A stretch of DNA of 22,797 nt from VBCK01 sp035511515 (GCA_035511515.1 DATKFG010000123.1:1-22797); one strand, 5' to 3'; counted from the stretch's first letter, positions 1-6,973 are shown. The notes: generated from the letters alone by a model not told the origin. Translations and numbers: made by a program.

Positions 1-1520
1 AGCGAGCGCCGATACTGAATCGCCTCGCCGACGTGCTCGGGGGCGAGTTGGTCGGCCCCACTCAGGTCCGCGATCGTGCGGGCCACTTTCAACACGCGGT
101 GATAGGCACGCGCCGACCAGCCCAGTCGGGTGCTGGCCGCATGCAACAGTTGCTTGACCGGCCCGGTCGGGTGGCTGATGCGCTCGATGTCGGCCGAGGG
201 CAACTCGTCATTGCGCTTGCCCTGGCGCTCCATCGCGACCTCGTACGCCCGCTCGACCCGTTCGGCGATGTACCGGGTGGGCTCGCCGTCGGGCATCGAT
301 GTGAGCTCATCGTCGGACAGCGACGAAACCTCGACCCGCATGTCGATCCGGTCCAGCAGCGGCCCGCTCAGGCGGTCCTGGTAGCGCGCCACCATTTCGG
401 GCGTGCAGCGGCAGGCGATCGTCTTGTGTCCGAAATAGCCGCACGGACACGGGTTCATCGCGGCCAGCAGCTGAAAATTGGCCGGGTAGTCGACGTGGCG
501 CGTCGCGCGCGAAATCGTGATGCGGCCCGTCTCCAGCGGCTCGCGCAACACTTCGAGCACACGCCGGTCGAATTCCGGTATTTCATCCAGGAACAGCACA
601 CCATGGTGAGCCAGCGAGATTTCGCCGGGCATCGGATGGCTGCCACCCCCGACCAGCGAGATCGCGCTCGCGGTGTGGTGCGGCGACCGGAACATCCGCG
701 TGGCCCAGCGCTGCGTCGCGAACTGCCCGACCAGGCTCAGCACGGCGGCCGACTCCACCGCCTCCTCGGCGGTCATCGGCGGCAGCAACCCGGGGAAGCG
801 CTGCGCCAGCATCGATTTGCCGGTTCCCGGAGGACCCACCATCAGCACACTGTGGCCCCCGGCCGCCGCGATCTCCAGGGCACGCTTGGCAGCAGCCTGC
901 CCTTTGACGTCGAAGAAATCCGGGTACGACGGCGGCGTCAGCCGCACGGCCGCAAGGTGAGCCTCGATGCCCCGGGCCTGAGCATCCCCGGCCTCGTGAT
1001 TCAGGTGGGCGACGACGTCGAGCAACGTACGGGCCGCGTAGATCGGGATCGCAGAAACCAGCGATGCTTCGTCCGCGTTGTCGAGCGGCAGGATGAATCC
1101 GCGCGGGGGATGGCGATCCGAAGCGCTCTTGGATACCGCGAACGTCATCGCCAGCGTTCCGAGTACCGGGCGCAGTTCCCCGGACAACGACAGCTCACCG
1201 GCGAACTCGAAGCGCTCGAGCACCCGCGCGGGCACCTGGCCGGTCGCGGCCAGGATTCCGATCGCGATCGGCAGATCGAAACGGCCGGACTCCTTGGGCA
1301 GGTCCGCCGGGGCCAGGTTGACGGTAATGCGCCGCGAGGGAAAATCGAAGCGACTGTTTTGCAGCGCAGCCCGGACCCGCTCGCGCGATTCCTTGACCTC
1401 GGTGTCCGGCAGCCCCACCAGAGTGAACGACGGCAGTCCGTTGGCCAGGTGGACTTCGACCGTCACCTCGGGGGCGAACATACCGGACAGCGCACGGCTG
1501 CGAACGACGGCGAGGCTCAT
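1..1520 (-). CDS. comM: ComM/YifB family AAA+ Mg-chelatase-like ATPase, 3' end cut by window edge
   Basis: Reading the minus strand from the ATG at 1520 gives an open frame of about 506 residues that runs off the window. It begins MSLAVVRSRALSG and ends near EAIQYRRS, so only a few residues are probably missing, since the family is about 500-510 long. The N-terminal third is the ChlI-like domain. The AAA+ core follows with a Walker A motif GPPGTGKS near residue 229 (bases about 814-837), a Walker B-like LFLDEIPEF, and NPCPCG with a following CRC. The last part is the Mg-chelatase C-terminal helical domain. ComM is known as a hexameric helicase that promotes branch migration when transformed DNA is integrated; many family members are annotated only as YifB. 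It is divergent from the gene at 1681. No stop codon interrupts the frame. Confidence 0.95.
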   Translation of the reverse strand, partial: MSLAVVRSRALSGMFAPEVTVEVHLANGLPSFTLVGLPDTEVKESRERVRAALQNSRFDFPSRRITVNLAPADLPKESGRFDLPIAIGILAATGQVPARVLERFEFAGELSLSGELRPVLGTLAMTFAVSKSASDRHPPRGFILPLDNADEASLVSAIPIYAARTLLDVVAHLNHEAGDAQARGIEAHLAAVRLTPPSYPDFFDVKGQAAAKRALEIAAAGGHSVLMVGPPGTGKSMLAQRFPGLLPPMTAEEAVESAAVLSLVGQFATQRWATRMFRSPHHTASAISLVGGGSHPMPGEISLAHHGVLFLDEIPEFDRRVLEVLREPLETGRITISRATRHVDYPANFQLLAAMNPCPCGYFGHKTIACRCTPEMVARYQDRLSGPLLDRIDMRVEVSSLSDDELTSMPDGEPTRYIAERVERAYEVAMERQGKRNDELPSADIERISHPTGPVKQLLHAASTRLGWSARAYHRVLKVARTIADLSGADQLAPEHVGEAIQYRRS

Positions 1521-1680
1521 CGGAACGAAATCGGAAGTGACTTGGATTCTAAGCGGCTGAACCCGGTTGCCGACATGGCTGATCCGACACGCTGGTGCAC
1601 CAAAGGGCGCCATTTGCGAGAATTCAAAGGGTCTGTAGGGTGATCAAACCTGTGACGGACGAGGTGTCGCCGTTCGAGCC

Positions 1681-2526
1681 ATGCTGCAAGCCATTTCAAC
1701 GATCGACCCGCGGATTCTTGCCACTTCGCTGACGCTGCTGGCGATCGCGCTCGGTCTGCTCGTACGCCGTCGGATCTTGCTGCGGCGCCTGCGGCGCGAG
1801 CGGCTGGCCGATCAGGCGAGCGCACAAGGCGAGGGCGAAACCTCGGTGATGCCGCTCGCGCACCTGGCTTCGGCGGTCGAAGTGCTCGACCTGGACGACC
1901 TGCTGGCCGGCGAGGAAGGCTCGGTCGTTGCCGCTGCGCGCCGCGAGTTGGAGGCGCCGACCAATGTCAGCGCCGGGATCGATACCTACTTTCCGCTGCC
2001 TTCCGTGGCACCTTCGCGCCGGGAGGCAGCGGCCGCGCCGCAGATGGTTGCGGTCGAGGTGGCCGCGGGGCGCGTTGACGGGCCGGCTCAGGTCGCCGAA
2101 ACGGCGGTTGCGCCGCCGCAGACCGGCGAGCGGGCTGTGCCGGTGCGCGAGCTGGCGCTGGCCTGGTTCGAGGCCCGAGGCTATCGTCCGTCCAGCGCTT
2201 CCCAGGCGGTGCGCCCGATCGAGCTGGTGCTGCGGCACCGCAAGGACCCGGGCCGCGCTTACGCGTTCATCGTCGAGCAGAAGCTGGTTACATCGGAGCG
2301 TGTCGCCGTGCTCGTCGGTCACGCGCAGTCGATCGGGTTGACGCGCGTGCTGGTGGCCGCCGAATCCGGAATCGAGCCGGGCACGGGCCAGCGGTTTCGC
2401 CGCCAGGGCGTGCGGCTGGTCGATCAGCGCGAGATGCGCCGCGAATTCGAAAAGCTGGATCTGCGCATCGCGGCCAAGATCATTGCGGTGGCGCGCGGCC
2501 GCGCGCGGCTGCATCAAGCACGTTAG
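1681..2526 (+). CDS. Membrane-anchored protein with possible Mrr-like (PD-(D/E)XK) C-terminal domain
   Basis: The protein has 281 residues and I do not recognise it as a named family. Residues about 11-31 form one hydrophobic helix followed by an Arg-rich stretch (RRRILLRRLRRER), so the rest is probably cytoplasmic. Residues 45-150 are Ala/Pro-rich and low in complexity. Residues about 150-255 look like a folded alpha/beta domain: helix ALAWFEARGY, strand IELVLRH, strand AFIVEQK, then helix, strand RVLVAAE and GVRLVDQREM. This order resembles Mrr-type restriction endonuclease folds, where D...(E/Q)xK is catalytic; here the first acid would be the Glu of IEL and the second motif EQK. GC-rich third positions support this strand over the long antisense frame. 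The ATG at 1681 has only a weak ribosome binding site. The gene is divergent from comM and convergent with ubiK. Existence is likely; the function is inference. Confidence 0.7.
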   Translation: MLQAISTIDPRILATSLTLLAIALGLLVRRRILLRRLRRERLADQASAQGEGETSVMPLAHLASAVEVLDLDDLLAGEEGSVVAAARRELEAPTNVSAGIDTYFPLPSVAPSRREAAAAPQMVAVEVAAGRVDGPAQVAETAVAPPQTGERAVPVRELALAWFEARGYRPSSASQAVRPIELVLRHRKDPGRAYAFIVEQKLVTSERVAVLVGHAQSIGLTRVLVAAESGIEPGTGQRFRRQGVRLVDQREMRREFEKLDLRIAAKIIAVARGRARLHQAR

Positions 2527-2556
2527 GCCACGCGCTCCTTCTGAAGCCGCAACAGC

Positions 2557-2796
2557 TCAGGGGCCTGACTTTGCCTCCAGCTGAGCGACCCGCGCCTCCA
2601 GCGCCTCGAGCTTGTCGCGGGTGCGAGCCAGCACCTGGCGCTGCAGCTCGAACTCCTCCTGTGTCACCAGTTCCAGCCGGGCAAACTGCTGCATCAGCAA
2701 CGCCTTCAGATTCTTCTGCAGGTCTGCGGCCGGACTGGACGAAAACAGGGATGCGATGCGCTGCTGCAGGTCCTCCAGGATGTGCACTTTGTCCAT
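2557..2796 (-). CDS. ubiK: UbiK (BMFP/YqiC) ubiquinone biosynthesis accessory factor
   Basis: A 79-residue protein that starts MDKVHILEDLQQRIASLF, with the family's N-terminal amphipathic region, and ends in a coiled coil (residues about 45-75, FELQRQVLARTRDKLEALEA). The length matches the family. UbiK is known to form trimers and to work with UbiJ in the cytoplasmic ubiquinone biosynthesis complex. The same open frame extends upstream to 2979, but the ATG at 2796 is preferred: it has an AGAGGGA ribosome binding site eight bases upstream and matches the family N-terminus. The gene is convergent with the gene ending at 2526, with a 30-base gap, and divergent from glnK across a long regulatory interval. 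A TTGACA at 2876-2871 on this strand could be part of its promoter, but no well-spaced -10 was found. Confidence 0.93.
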   Translation of the reverse strand: MDKVHILEDLQQRIASLFSSSPAADLQKNLKALLMQQFARLELVTQEEFELQRQVLARTRDKLEALEARVAQLEAKSGP

Positions 2797-2879
2797 CGAC
2801 GATTCCCTCTGGGGTCCCGGCACCTCGCACGATGCCCTTCGGATTGAACCAGTGTAGCCGGGCTTAGAACTGTCAACGG

Positions 2880-2896
2880 CGCCCCATCGTGGTGCA
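2880..2896 (+). promoter_or_regulatory. Candidate NtrC-binding site upstream of glnK
   Basis: The 17 bases fit the NtrC dyad TGCACYA-N3-TRGTGCA at 12 of 14 informative positions, with a perfect right half TGGTGCA. The site is about 250 bases upstream of the predicted start of transcription at about 3146. This is farther than usual but workable for an enhancer. A palindrome TCGGTGCACCGA at 2936-2947 holds overlapping half-sites. The rest of 2797-3119 shows no gene I can support. Confidence 0.4.
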
Positions 2897-3119
2897 TCGC
2901 GCTGCCTGTCCGGGCCCGCGCGGGTTGCGGCTGGATCGGTGCACCGACGCGCCCCGGCCGGCGCATCGCGTTGCGGCACGGTGCGACGGCGCCGCGTTGA
3001 AGCCGCGAGTGGGCCGGGGCCGATGCCGGCGCCGGATCCTAACTAACGGTTTTGTAACGTTTTCCGCCCCGGACGTGGCCGGTGCCGGGGCCGCCGCAGG
3101 GCAGCGCGTTTTCCCCGCT

Positions 3120-3135
3120 TGGCACACAAGTTGCG
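3120..3135 (+). promoter_or_regulatory. Sigma-54 promoter of the glnK-amtB operon
   Basis: TGGCAC at 3120-3125, five bases, then TTGC at 3131-3134 reproduces the -24/-12 consensus TGGCAC-N5-TTGC exactly. Transcription should begin near 3146. The site lies upstream of glnK, a standard NtrC/sigma-54 target, which makes the call strong. Confidence 0.85.
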
Positions 3136-3193
3136 TTGCGACTACAACGGCTGAACGAGCCGCACCAAAATCATCCATCCAGGGGAAATCTTC

Positions 3194-3307
3194 ATGAGGA
3201 AACGGCACGCCGCAACCCGCGGAGCCGGCAGGAGCAGGATTGCCGTCGCCGGGCTGGACCGGGTTGTCCGAATTCAATGCAGCGCATCCGTGCAGGGAAC
3301 GCCATGA
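3194..3307 (+). CDS. Possible 37-residue leader ORF overlapping the glnK start
   Basis: An ATG at 3194 follows a strong AGGGGAAA ribosome binding site and lies about 48 bases after the predicted sigma-54 transcription start. The frame encodes 37 residues, begins MRKRHAATRG, is rich in Arg and has no hydrophobic segment. It ends at a TGA that overlaps the glnK ATG as ATGA, the usual geometry of translational coupling. glnK also has its own AGGGA site. I recognise no homologue. It could be a coupling leader peptide, the remnant of a gene once present ahead of glnK (many relatives carry a TorF-type porin gene there), or chance. Confidence 0.35.
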   Translation: MRKRHAATRGAGRSRIAVAGLDRVVRIQCSASVQGTP

Positions 3308-3642
3308 AACTCATCACTGCGATCATCAAGCCATTCAAGCTGGACGAAGTTCGAGAAGCGTTGTCCGCCGTCGGTGTCCAGGGCGTCACGGTGACAGAGG
3401 TCAAGGGGTTCGGCCGGCAGAAAGGGCACACCGAGTTGTATCGGGGTGCCGAGTACGTGGTGGACTTCTTGCCGAAAGTGAAGATCGAGGCCGCCGTCGG
3501 CGACGACATCGTCGAGCGGGCCATCGAGGCGATCGAAAGTTCGGCCCGTACCGGCAAGATCGGCGACGGCAAGATATTCGTCTACGACCTCGAGCAGGTC
3601 GTGCGCATCCGAACCGGCGAAACCGGCAAAGAAGCTCTCTAA
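3304..3642 (+). CDS. glnK: GlnK, PII nitrogen regulatory protein
   Basis: A 112-residue protein, the standard PII length. It begins MKLITAIIKPFKLDEVREAL and carries the T-loop KGHTELYRGAEYVVDFLPK with the uridylylated tyrosine at residue 51 and the second PII signature TGKIGDGKIFVYDLEQV. PII proteins sense ATP/ADP and 2-oxoglutarate. GlnK is uridylylated by GlnD when nitrogen is short and blocks AmtB when nitrogen is plentiful. The open frame continues far upstream, but this ATG fits the family N-terminus exactly and has an AGGGA ribosome binding site. amtB follows after 22 bases, and a consensus sigma-54 promoter lies upstream, so nitrogen control through NtrC is expected. Confidence 0.98.
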   Translation: MKLITAIIKPFKLDEVREALSAVGVQGVTVTEVKGFGRQKGHTELYRGAEYVVDFLPKVKIEAAVGDDIVERAIEAIESSARTGKIGDGKIFVYDLEQVVRIRTGETGKEAL

Positions 3643-3664
3643 CCGGATCAGAGGGGAAAAACAC

Positions 3665-5191
3665 ATGAAGAAGTGGATCGTTGCGTTGGCGTCGGTTGCG
3701 GCGTTGACCCTGAGCGCGGTCGTGCCGGCCGTCTCGCAGGCTCAGGCGCCCGCGGCCGAGCAGAAGAAAGAGGCCACGCCCGCGCCGGCCGCCGAGGCCG
3801 CCAAGGCCCCGGACACAACGGCTGCCGCGCCGGCCGCGGCCGCACCGGCCCCGACGCCGAACAAGGGTGACGTTGCCTGGATGCTGACCTCGACGGCCTT
3901 CGTGTTGTTGATGTCGGTGCCGGCGCTCGCGCTGTTCTACGGGGGGCTGGTTCGCACCAAGAACATGCTGTCGGTGCTGATGCAGGTGTTCGTCGTGTTC
4001 TCGCTGATCGTTGTGCTGTGGTGTGTGTACGGCTACAGCCTGGCGTTCACCGAGGGCGGCGGCGCACTGAGCCCGTTCTACGGCGGTCTGGACCGACTGT
4101 TCCTGGCGGGCACGTTTACGCCGGCCACCGGCGACTTCTCGATGGCGTCGACCTTCGACAAGGCAACGCCGCTGCCGGAACTGGTGTACGTGGCCTTTCA
4201 GGCGACCTTCGCAGCGATTACCTGCTGCCTGATCCTGGGAGCCACGGTGGAGCGCATCAAATTCTCCGCGGTGCTGATCGCGATCACGATCTGGTTCACG
4301 CTGAGCTACCTTCCGGTGGCGCACATGGTGTGGTTCTGGGAGGGTCCGGACGCCTACACCTCAGCCAGCGTCGTTGACGCTGTCAATGCCAAGGCCGGAC
4401 TGGTCTGGCAATGGGGGGCACTGGACTATGCCGGCGGAACGGTCGTGCACATCAATTCCGGCGTGGCCGGACTGGTCGGTGCCATCCTGCTCGGCAAGCG
4501 GATCGGGCTGGGCAAGGAGGCGATGCCCCCGCACAGCCTGACGATGACGATGATCGGAGCCTCGCTGCTGTGGTTCGGATGGTTCGGCTTTAACGCCGGC
4601 TCCGCGCTGGAAGCCAACGGCATGGCCGCGCTGGCGTTCATCAACACGTTCCTGGCGACCGCGTGCGCGGTGCTGTCCTGGTCGTTCGCGGAGTGGATGA
4701 TCAAAGGCAAGCCCTCGATGCTCGGTGCCGCTTCCGGCTGCGTGGCCGGCCTGGTCGCGATCACGCCGGCGGCCGGTAACGTCGGCATACCGGGCGCCTT
4801 CGTGATCGGGCTCGCGGTGGGACCGATCTGCCTGTGGGGCGTTACAGGGCTGAAGAAGATGCTCGCCAAGGACGACGCGCTGGATGTGTTCGGCGTGCAC
4901 GCGGTCGGGGGCATCACCGGCGCGCTGCTCACCGGCATCTTCAACGCGCCCAGCCTGGGCGGGCCGGGGGTGACCAACTGGGTGACGATGAAACCCACCG
5001 AGTATCCCGGCATCCTGGAGCAGTTCATCATCCAGTGCAAGGCGGTCGGCATAGTGTTCGCATGGACCGCCGTGGTGGCGTTCATCGCCTTCAAGGTGGC
5101 CGACATGATCGTGGGTCTGCGGGTGGCCGAAGAAGAGGAACGCGAAGGATTGGACACGACCTATCACGGCGAGACCGCGTACAACATCTGA
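3665..5191 (+). CDS. amtB: AmtB ammonium transporter
   Basis: The protein has 508 residues, longer than the usual 400-430 because of its N-terminus: a signal peptide (residues 1-27, ending near VSQA) and an Ala/Pro/Lys-rich periplasmic stretch to about residue 66. The eleven-helix Amt core follows, starting GDVAWMLTSTAFVLLM and containing FYGGLVRTKNMLSVLMQ. The pore twin histidines are at about residues 262 (VVHINSG) and 412 (GVHAVGG), 150 apart as in the E. coli protein. The protein is an inner-membrane trimeric ammonium channel gated by GlnK. It is cotranscribed with glnK, has a GAGGGGAA ribosome binding site, and is followed by a terminator at 5203. Confidence 0.98.
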   Translation: MKKWIVALASVAALTLSAVVPAVSQAQAPAAEQKKEATPAPAAEAAKAPDTTAAAPAAAAPAPTPNKGDVAWMLTSTAFVLLMSVPALALFYGGLVRTKNMLSVLMQVFVVFSLIVVLWCVYGYSLAFTEGGGALSPFYGGLDRLFLAGTFTPATGDFSMASTFDKATPLPELVYVAFQATFAAITCCLILGATVERIKFSAVLIAITIWFTLSYLPVAHMVWFWEGPDAYTSASVVDAVNAKAGLVWQWGALDYAGGTVVHINSGVAGLVGAILLGKRIGLGKEAMPPHSLTMTMIGASLLWFGWFGFNAGSALEANGMAALAFINTFLATACAVLSWSFAEWMIKGKPSMLGAASGCVAGLVAITPAAGNVGIPGAFVIGLAVGPICLWGVTGLKKMLAKDDALDVFGVHAVGGITGALLTGIFNAPSLGGPGVTNWVTMKPTEYPGILEQFIIQCKAVGIVFAWTAVVAFIAFKVADMIVGLRVAEEEEREGLDTTYHGETAYNI

Positions 5192-5202
5192 TCGAGTGAT
5201 CC

Positions 5203-5233
5203 GAGGGCGGCGCCGCCGCCGCCCTCCTCTTTT
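5203..5233 (+). terminator. Rho-independent terminator after amtB
   Basis: GAGGGCGGC (5203-5211) pairs perfectly with GCCGCCCTC (5218-5226) across a six-base loop and is followed by CTCTTTT. It begins 11 bases after the amtB stop codon. It separates the glnK-amtB transcript from the porin gene, which has its own promoter. Confidence 0.8.
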
Positions 5234-5256
5234 ACAAGGCCCCTGCCCGGGGCGCG

Positions 5257-5305
5257 GTTTTGCTTTCTTTTTCCGGCTCGGGCGCTTTTTTTTCCTCTTT
5301 TTTTT
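5257..5305 (+). other. T-rich tract with two T8 runs
   Basis: In otherwise GC-rich DNA this stretch is almost pure pyrimidine apart from a GC-rich island, with T8 at 5286-5293 and T8 at 5298-5305. No strong stem directly precedes either run, so a second terminator is possible but not clear. The gap 5192-5540 holds this tract, the terminator at 5203 and the regulatory sites at 5383 and 5474, and no gene I can support. Confidence 0.6.
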
Positions 5306-5382
5306 CTCAGGCTGGCGCAGCCTTCGGCATCCGCGGCGTGCGCAATGTTCGAGCGTGTCGCTCGCACTGGCACGGGGAGCGA

Positions 5383-5399
5383 TGCACTAATTGCGTGCG
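5383..5399 (+). promoter_or_regulatory. Candidate NtrC-binding site upstream of the porin gene
   Basis: TGCACTA-ATT-GCGTGCG matches the dyad TGCACYA-N3-TRGTGCA at 11 of 14 informative positions, with a perfect left half and GTGC in the right half. It lies about 101-117 bases before the predicted transcription start at about 5500, the usual enhancer distance for NtrC-dependent sigma-54 promoters. Confidence 0.5.
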
Positions 5400-5473
5400 A
5401 ATGTGGCCGACCGGTAGACGCATACAGGGCGGTCGCATGCGACTTGGCGCCTGAACGCGCCGCAGCCTGCGAA

Positions 5474-5489
5474 TGGCATGGCACTTGCT
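5474..5489 (+). promoter_or_regulatory. Sigma-54 promoter of the porin gene
   Basis: TGGCAT (5474-5479), five bases beginning with G, then TTGCT (5485-5489) differs from the consensus TGGCACG-N4-TTGCW at only one base. The spacing equals that of the glnK promoter. Transcription would start near 5500, giving a leader of about 41 bases before the ATG at 5541. The upstream NtrC-like dyad supports the call. Confidence 0.7.
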
Positions 5490-5540
5490 TGGACAGATCC
5501 GAATCTTGATATTGAAAACCAAAATGGGGGGAACCTTTCG

Positions 5541-6770
5541 ATGAGACGAACCGCCACTATCGCGGCAGCACTGGCTATGGCGTGGTTGGATCTGGGCAGT
5601 GCGCCCGCGTGGGCGCAGGCGACGCCAGCCCCAGCGCCCGCACCGGCTCCAGCGGCGGCGGGCGCGCCCGCCCCAGCCGAGGCGGCTGCGCCGGCCTCGC
5701 CCGTGTCGATGCCGCCGATGAGCGGAACTCTGTCGGCCAATGTCAAGCCGATGAAGATCGACGCCGGTCCGCTCGGCGGGCTGTATGTGACGGGCGCCCT
5801 GACCGGGATCGCGCTGTGGCAGAGCAACACGCTGCCGGCAGATGAGGACGCGCGGGTCGACGTGACCAACGGGCAGGTGGTCGTGCAGAAGGTCGACGGA
5901 CCGATCCAGTTCCTGCTGGAAGGCGGCGCCTATTCGTTTCCCACCGTGGGCAGCGCCTACACGCGCGCGGGCACCACCACATCGGAGACCTTTGGCGGTC
6001 TGCCGGTCTGGTTTCTGAAGTACGCGCCCAACGATGCCATGTCGGTGCAAGCCGGCAACCTGCCCACGCTGATCGGCGCCGAGTACGGCTTCACGTTCCA
6101 GAACGTGAACGTCCAGCGCGGGCTGATCTGGAACCAGGAAAACATCATCAACCGCGGGGTCCAGGGCAACTACACGGCCGGACCGCTGGCGCTGTCGGTG
6201 GCCTGGTCCGACGGCTATTTCTCGAACCGGTACAGCTGGATCACTGGCCTGGCGACCTACACGATCGACCCCGCCGACTCGATCGCCTTCAGCGCCGGCG
6301 GCAGCGTGAACACCGAAACCGTGTCCTCGTTTGTCACCCCGCTGCTGCAGAACAACTCGACCATCTACAACCTCGTGTACACGCGCACGCAGGGCCCGTG
6401 GACCTTCATCCCGACGCTGCAATACACCAACGTTCCGTCCGACACCAAGCTCGGCACGACGCACAGCCTGCACACCTTCGGCGCCGGCTTCTACGGGATC
6501 TACACGATGGACGGCGGATACAGCGTGGCCGGCCGCGCCGAATACATCAGCTCCAGCGGCCACGCGGGCGACCCGAGCCTGCTGTTCGGACCCGGCAGCA
6601 ACGCCTGGTCGTTGACCGTCACGCCCACCTGGCAGAACAAGTTCTTCTTCGCGCGCGTCGAGGCCTCGTACGTGAAGGCGACCAGCACAACGCCCGGTTT
6701 CGTGTTCGGCTCAAGCGGCACCAGCACCACCCAGGCCCGCCTGTTGCTCGAGACCGGAGTGCTGTTCTGA
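5541..6770 (+). CDS. Outer-membrane beta-barrel porin, BBP2 (OmpL-like) type
   Basis: A protein of 409 residues from the ATG at 5541, which has a GGGGGGA ribosome binding site. The frame opens earlier, at 5478, but that extension would include the sigma-54 promoter and lacks a signal. Residues 1-26 form a signal peptide ending AWAQA. A low-complexity Ala/Pro stretch follows to about residue 55, then a barrel of alternating aromatic and polar strands (LYVTGALTGIALWQ, YGFTFQNVNVQRGLIWNQEN, FFFARVEASYVKA). The C-terminus is LLLETGVLF, ending in the Phe typical of outer-membrane barrels. The pattern fits the putative beta-barrel porin-2 family; the substrate is unknown. The position after glnK-amtB and a sigma-54 promoter suggest a role under nitrogen limitation. 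Exported barrel: high confidence; exact family: moderate. Confidence 0.88.
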   Translation: MRRTATIAAALAMAWLDLGSAPAWAQATPAPAPAPAPAAAGAPAPAEAAAPASPVSMPPMSGTLSANVKPMKIDAGPLGGLYVTGALTGIALWQSNTLPADEDARVDVTNGQVVVQKVDGPIQFLLEGGAYSFPTVGSAYTRAGTTTSETFGGLPVWFLKYAPNDAMSVQAGNLPTLIGAEYGFTFQNVNVQRGLIWNQENIINRGVQGNYTAGPLALSVAWSDGYFSNRYSWITGLATYTIDPADSIAFSAGGSVNTETVSSFVTPLLQNNSTIYNLVYTRTQGPWTFIPTLQYTNVPSDTKLGTTHSLHTFGAGFYGIYTMDGGYSVAGRAEYISSSGHAGDPSLLFGPGSNAWSLTVTPTWQNKFFFARVEASYVKATSTTPGFVFGSSGTSTTQARLLLETGVLF

Positions 6771-6838
6771 TTTCGAAGCCGATCAGCTTTGGCAGGAGAC
6801 GACGCAATTCGAAGCTGAGCTTCTAACCCCGAGCGCGG

Positions 6839-6862
6839 GGCGGCGTACCCGACGACGCCGCC
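6839..6862 (+). other. Stem-loop after the porin gene
   Basis: GGCGGCGT (6839-6846) pairs perfectly with ACGCCGCC (6855-6862) over an eight-base loop. There is no T-run immediately behind it. It probably acts with the terminator just downstream or protects the 3' end of the porin mRNA. Confidence 0.55.
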
Positions 6863-6874
6863 TTATTTCCCTTC

Positions 6875-6900
6875 AGGGCCCCTTTGCGGGCCCTTTTTTT
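6875..6900 (+). terminator. Strong rho-independent terminator of the porin gene
   Basis: AGGGCCC (6875-6881) pairs with GGGCCCT (6888-6894) over a six-base loop and leads straight into seven T residues. It isolates the porin transcript from the gshA cluster that begins 73 bases later. Confidence 0.92.
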
Positions 6901-6908
6901 GACCTTAC

Positions 6909-6946
6909 ATGCTGCGACGCAGCATACGATGCCGATTCGATAGAAT
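6909..6946 (+). promoter_or_regulatory. Candidate gshA promoter region with 17-base palindrome
   Basis: ATGCTGCG-A-CGCAGCAT at 6909-6925 is a perfect palindrome around one central base. A -10-like TAGAAT lies at 6941-6946, so the palindrome covers the -35 position. This would suit a repressor operator or an activator replacing a weak -35. The regulator is unknown. Confidence 0.4.
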
Positions 6947-6973
6947 GGACGCCCGTAGCCGAGGGGATTTGCC

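Noticed and set aside
1593..1602. Palindrome TGGTGCACCA between comM and the membrane-anchored gene
   Set aside because: It contains two NtrC half-sites, but they overlap and lack the required spacing; no sigma-54 promoter is nearby.
33..1643. Open plus-strand frame of 536 codons
   Set aside because: It is antisense to comM, whose Walker motif and family domains are clear on the other strand; the plus-strand protein is Arg/His/Gln-rich shadow sequence.
2873..3277. Possible additional genes in the ubiK-glnK interval on either strand
   Set aside because: The open frames are biased in composition, lack ribosome binding sites and resemble no family; the interval is better explained as regulatory DNA.
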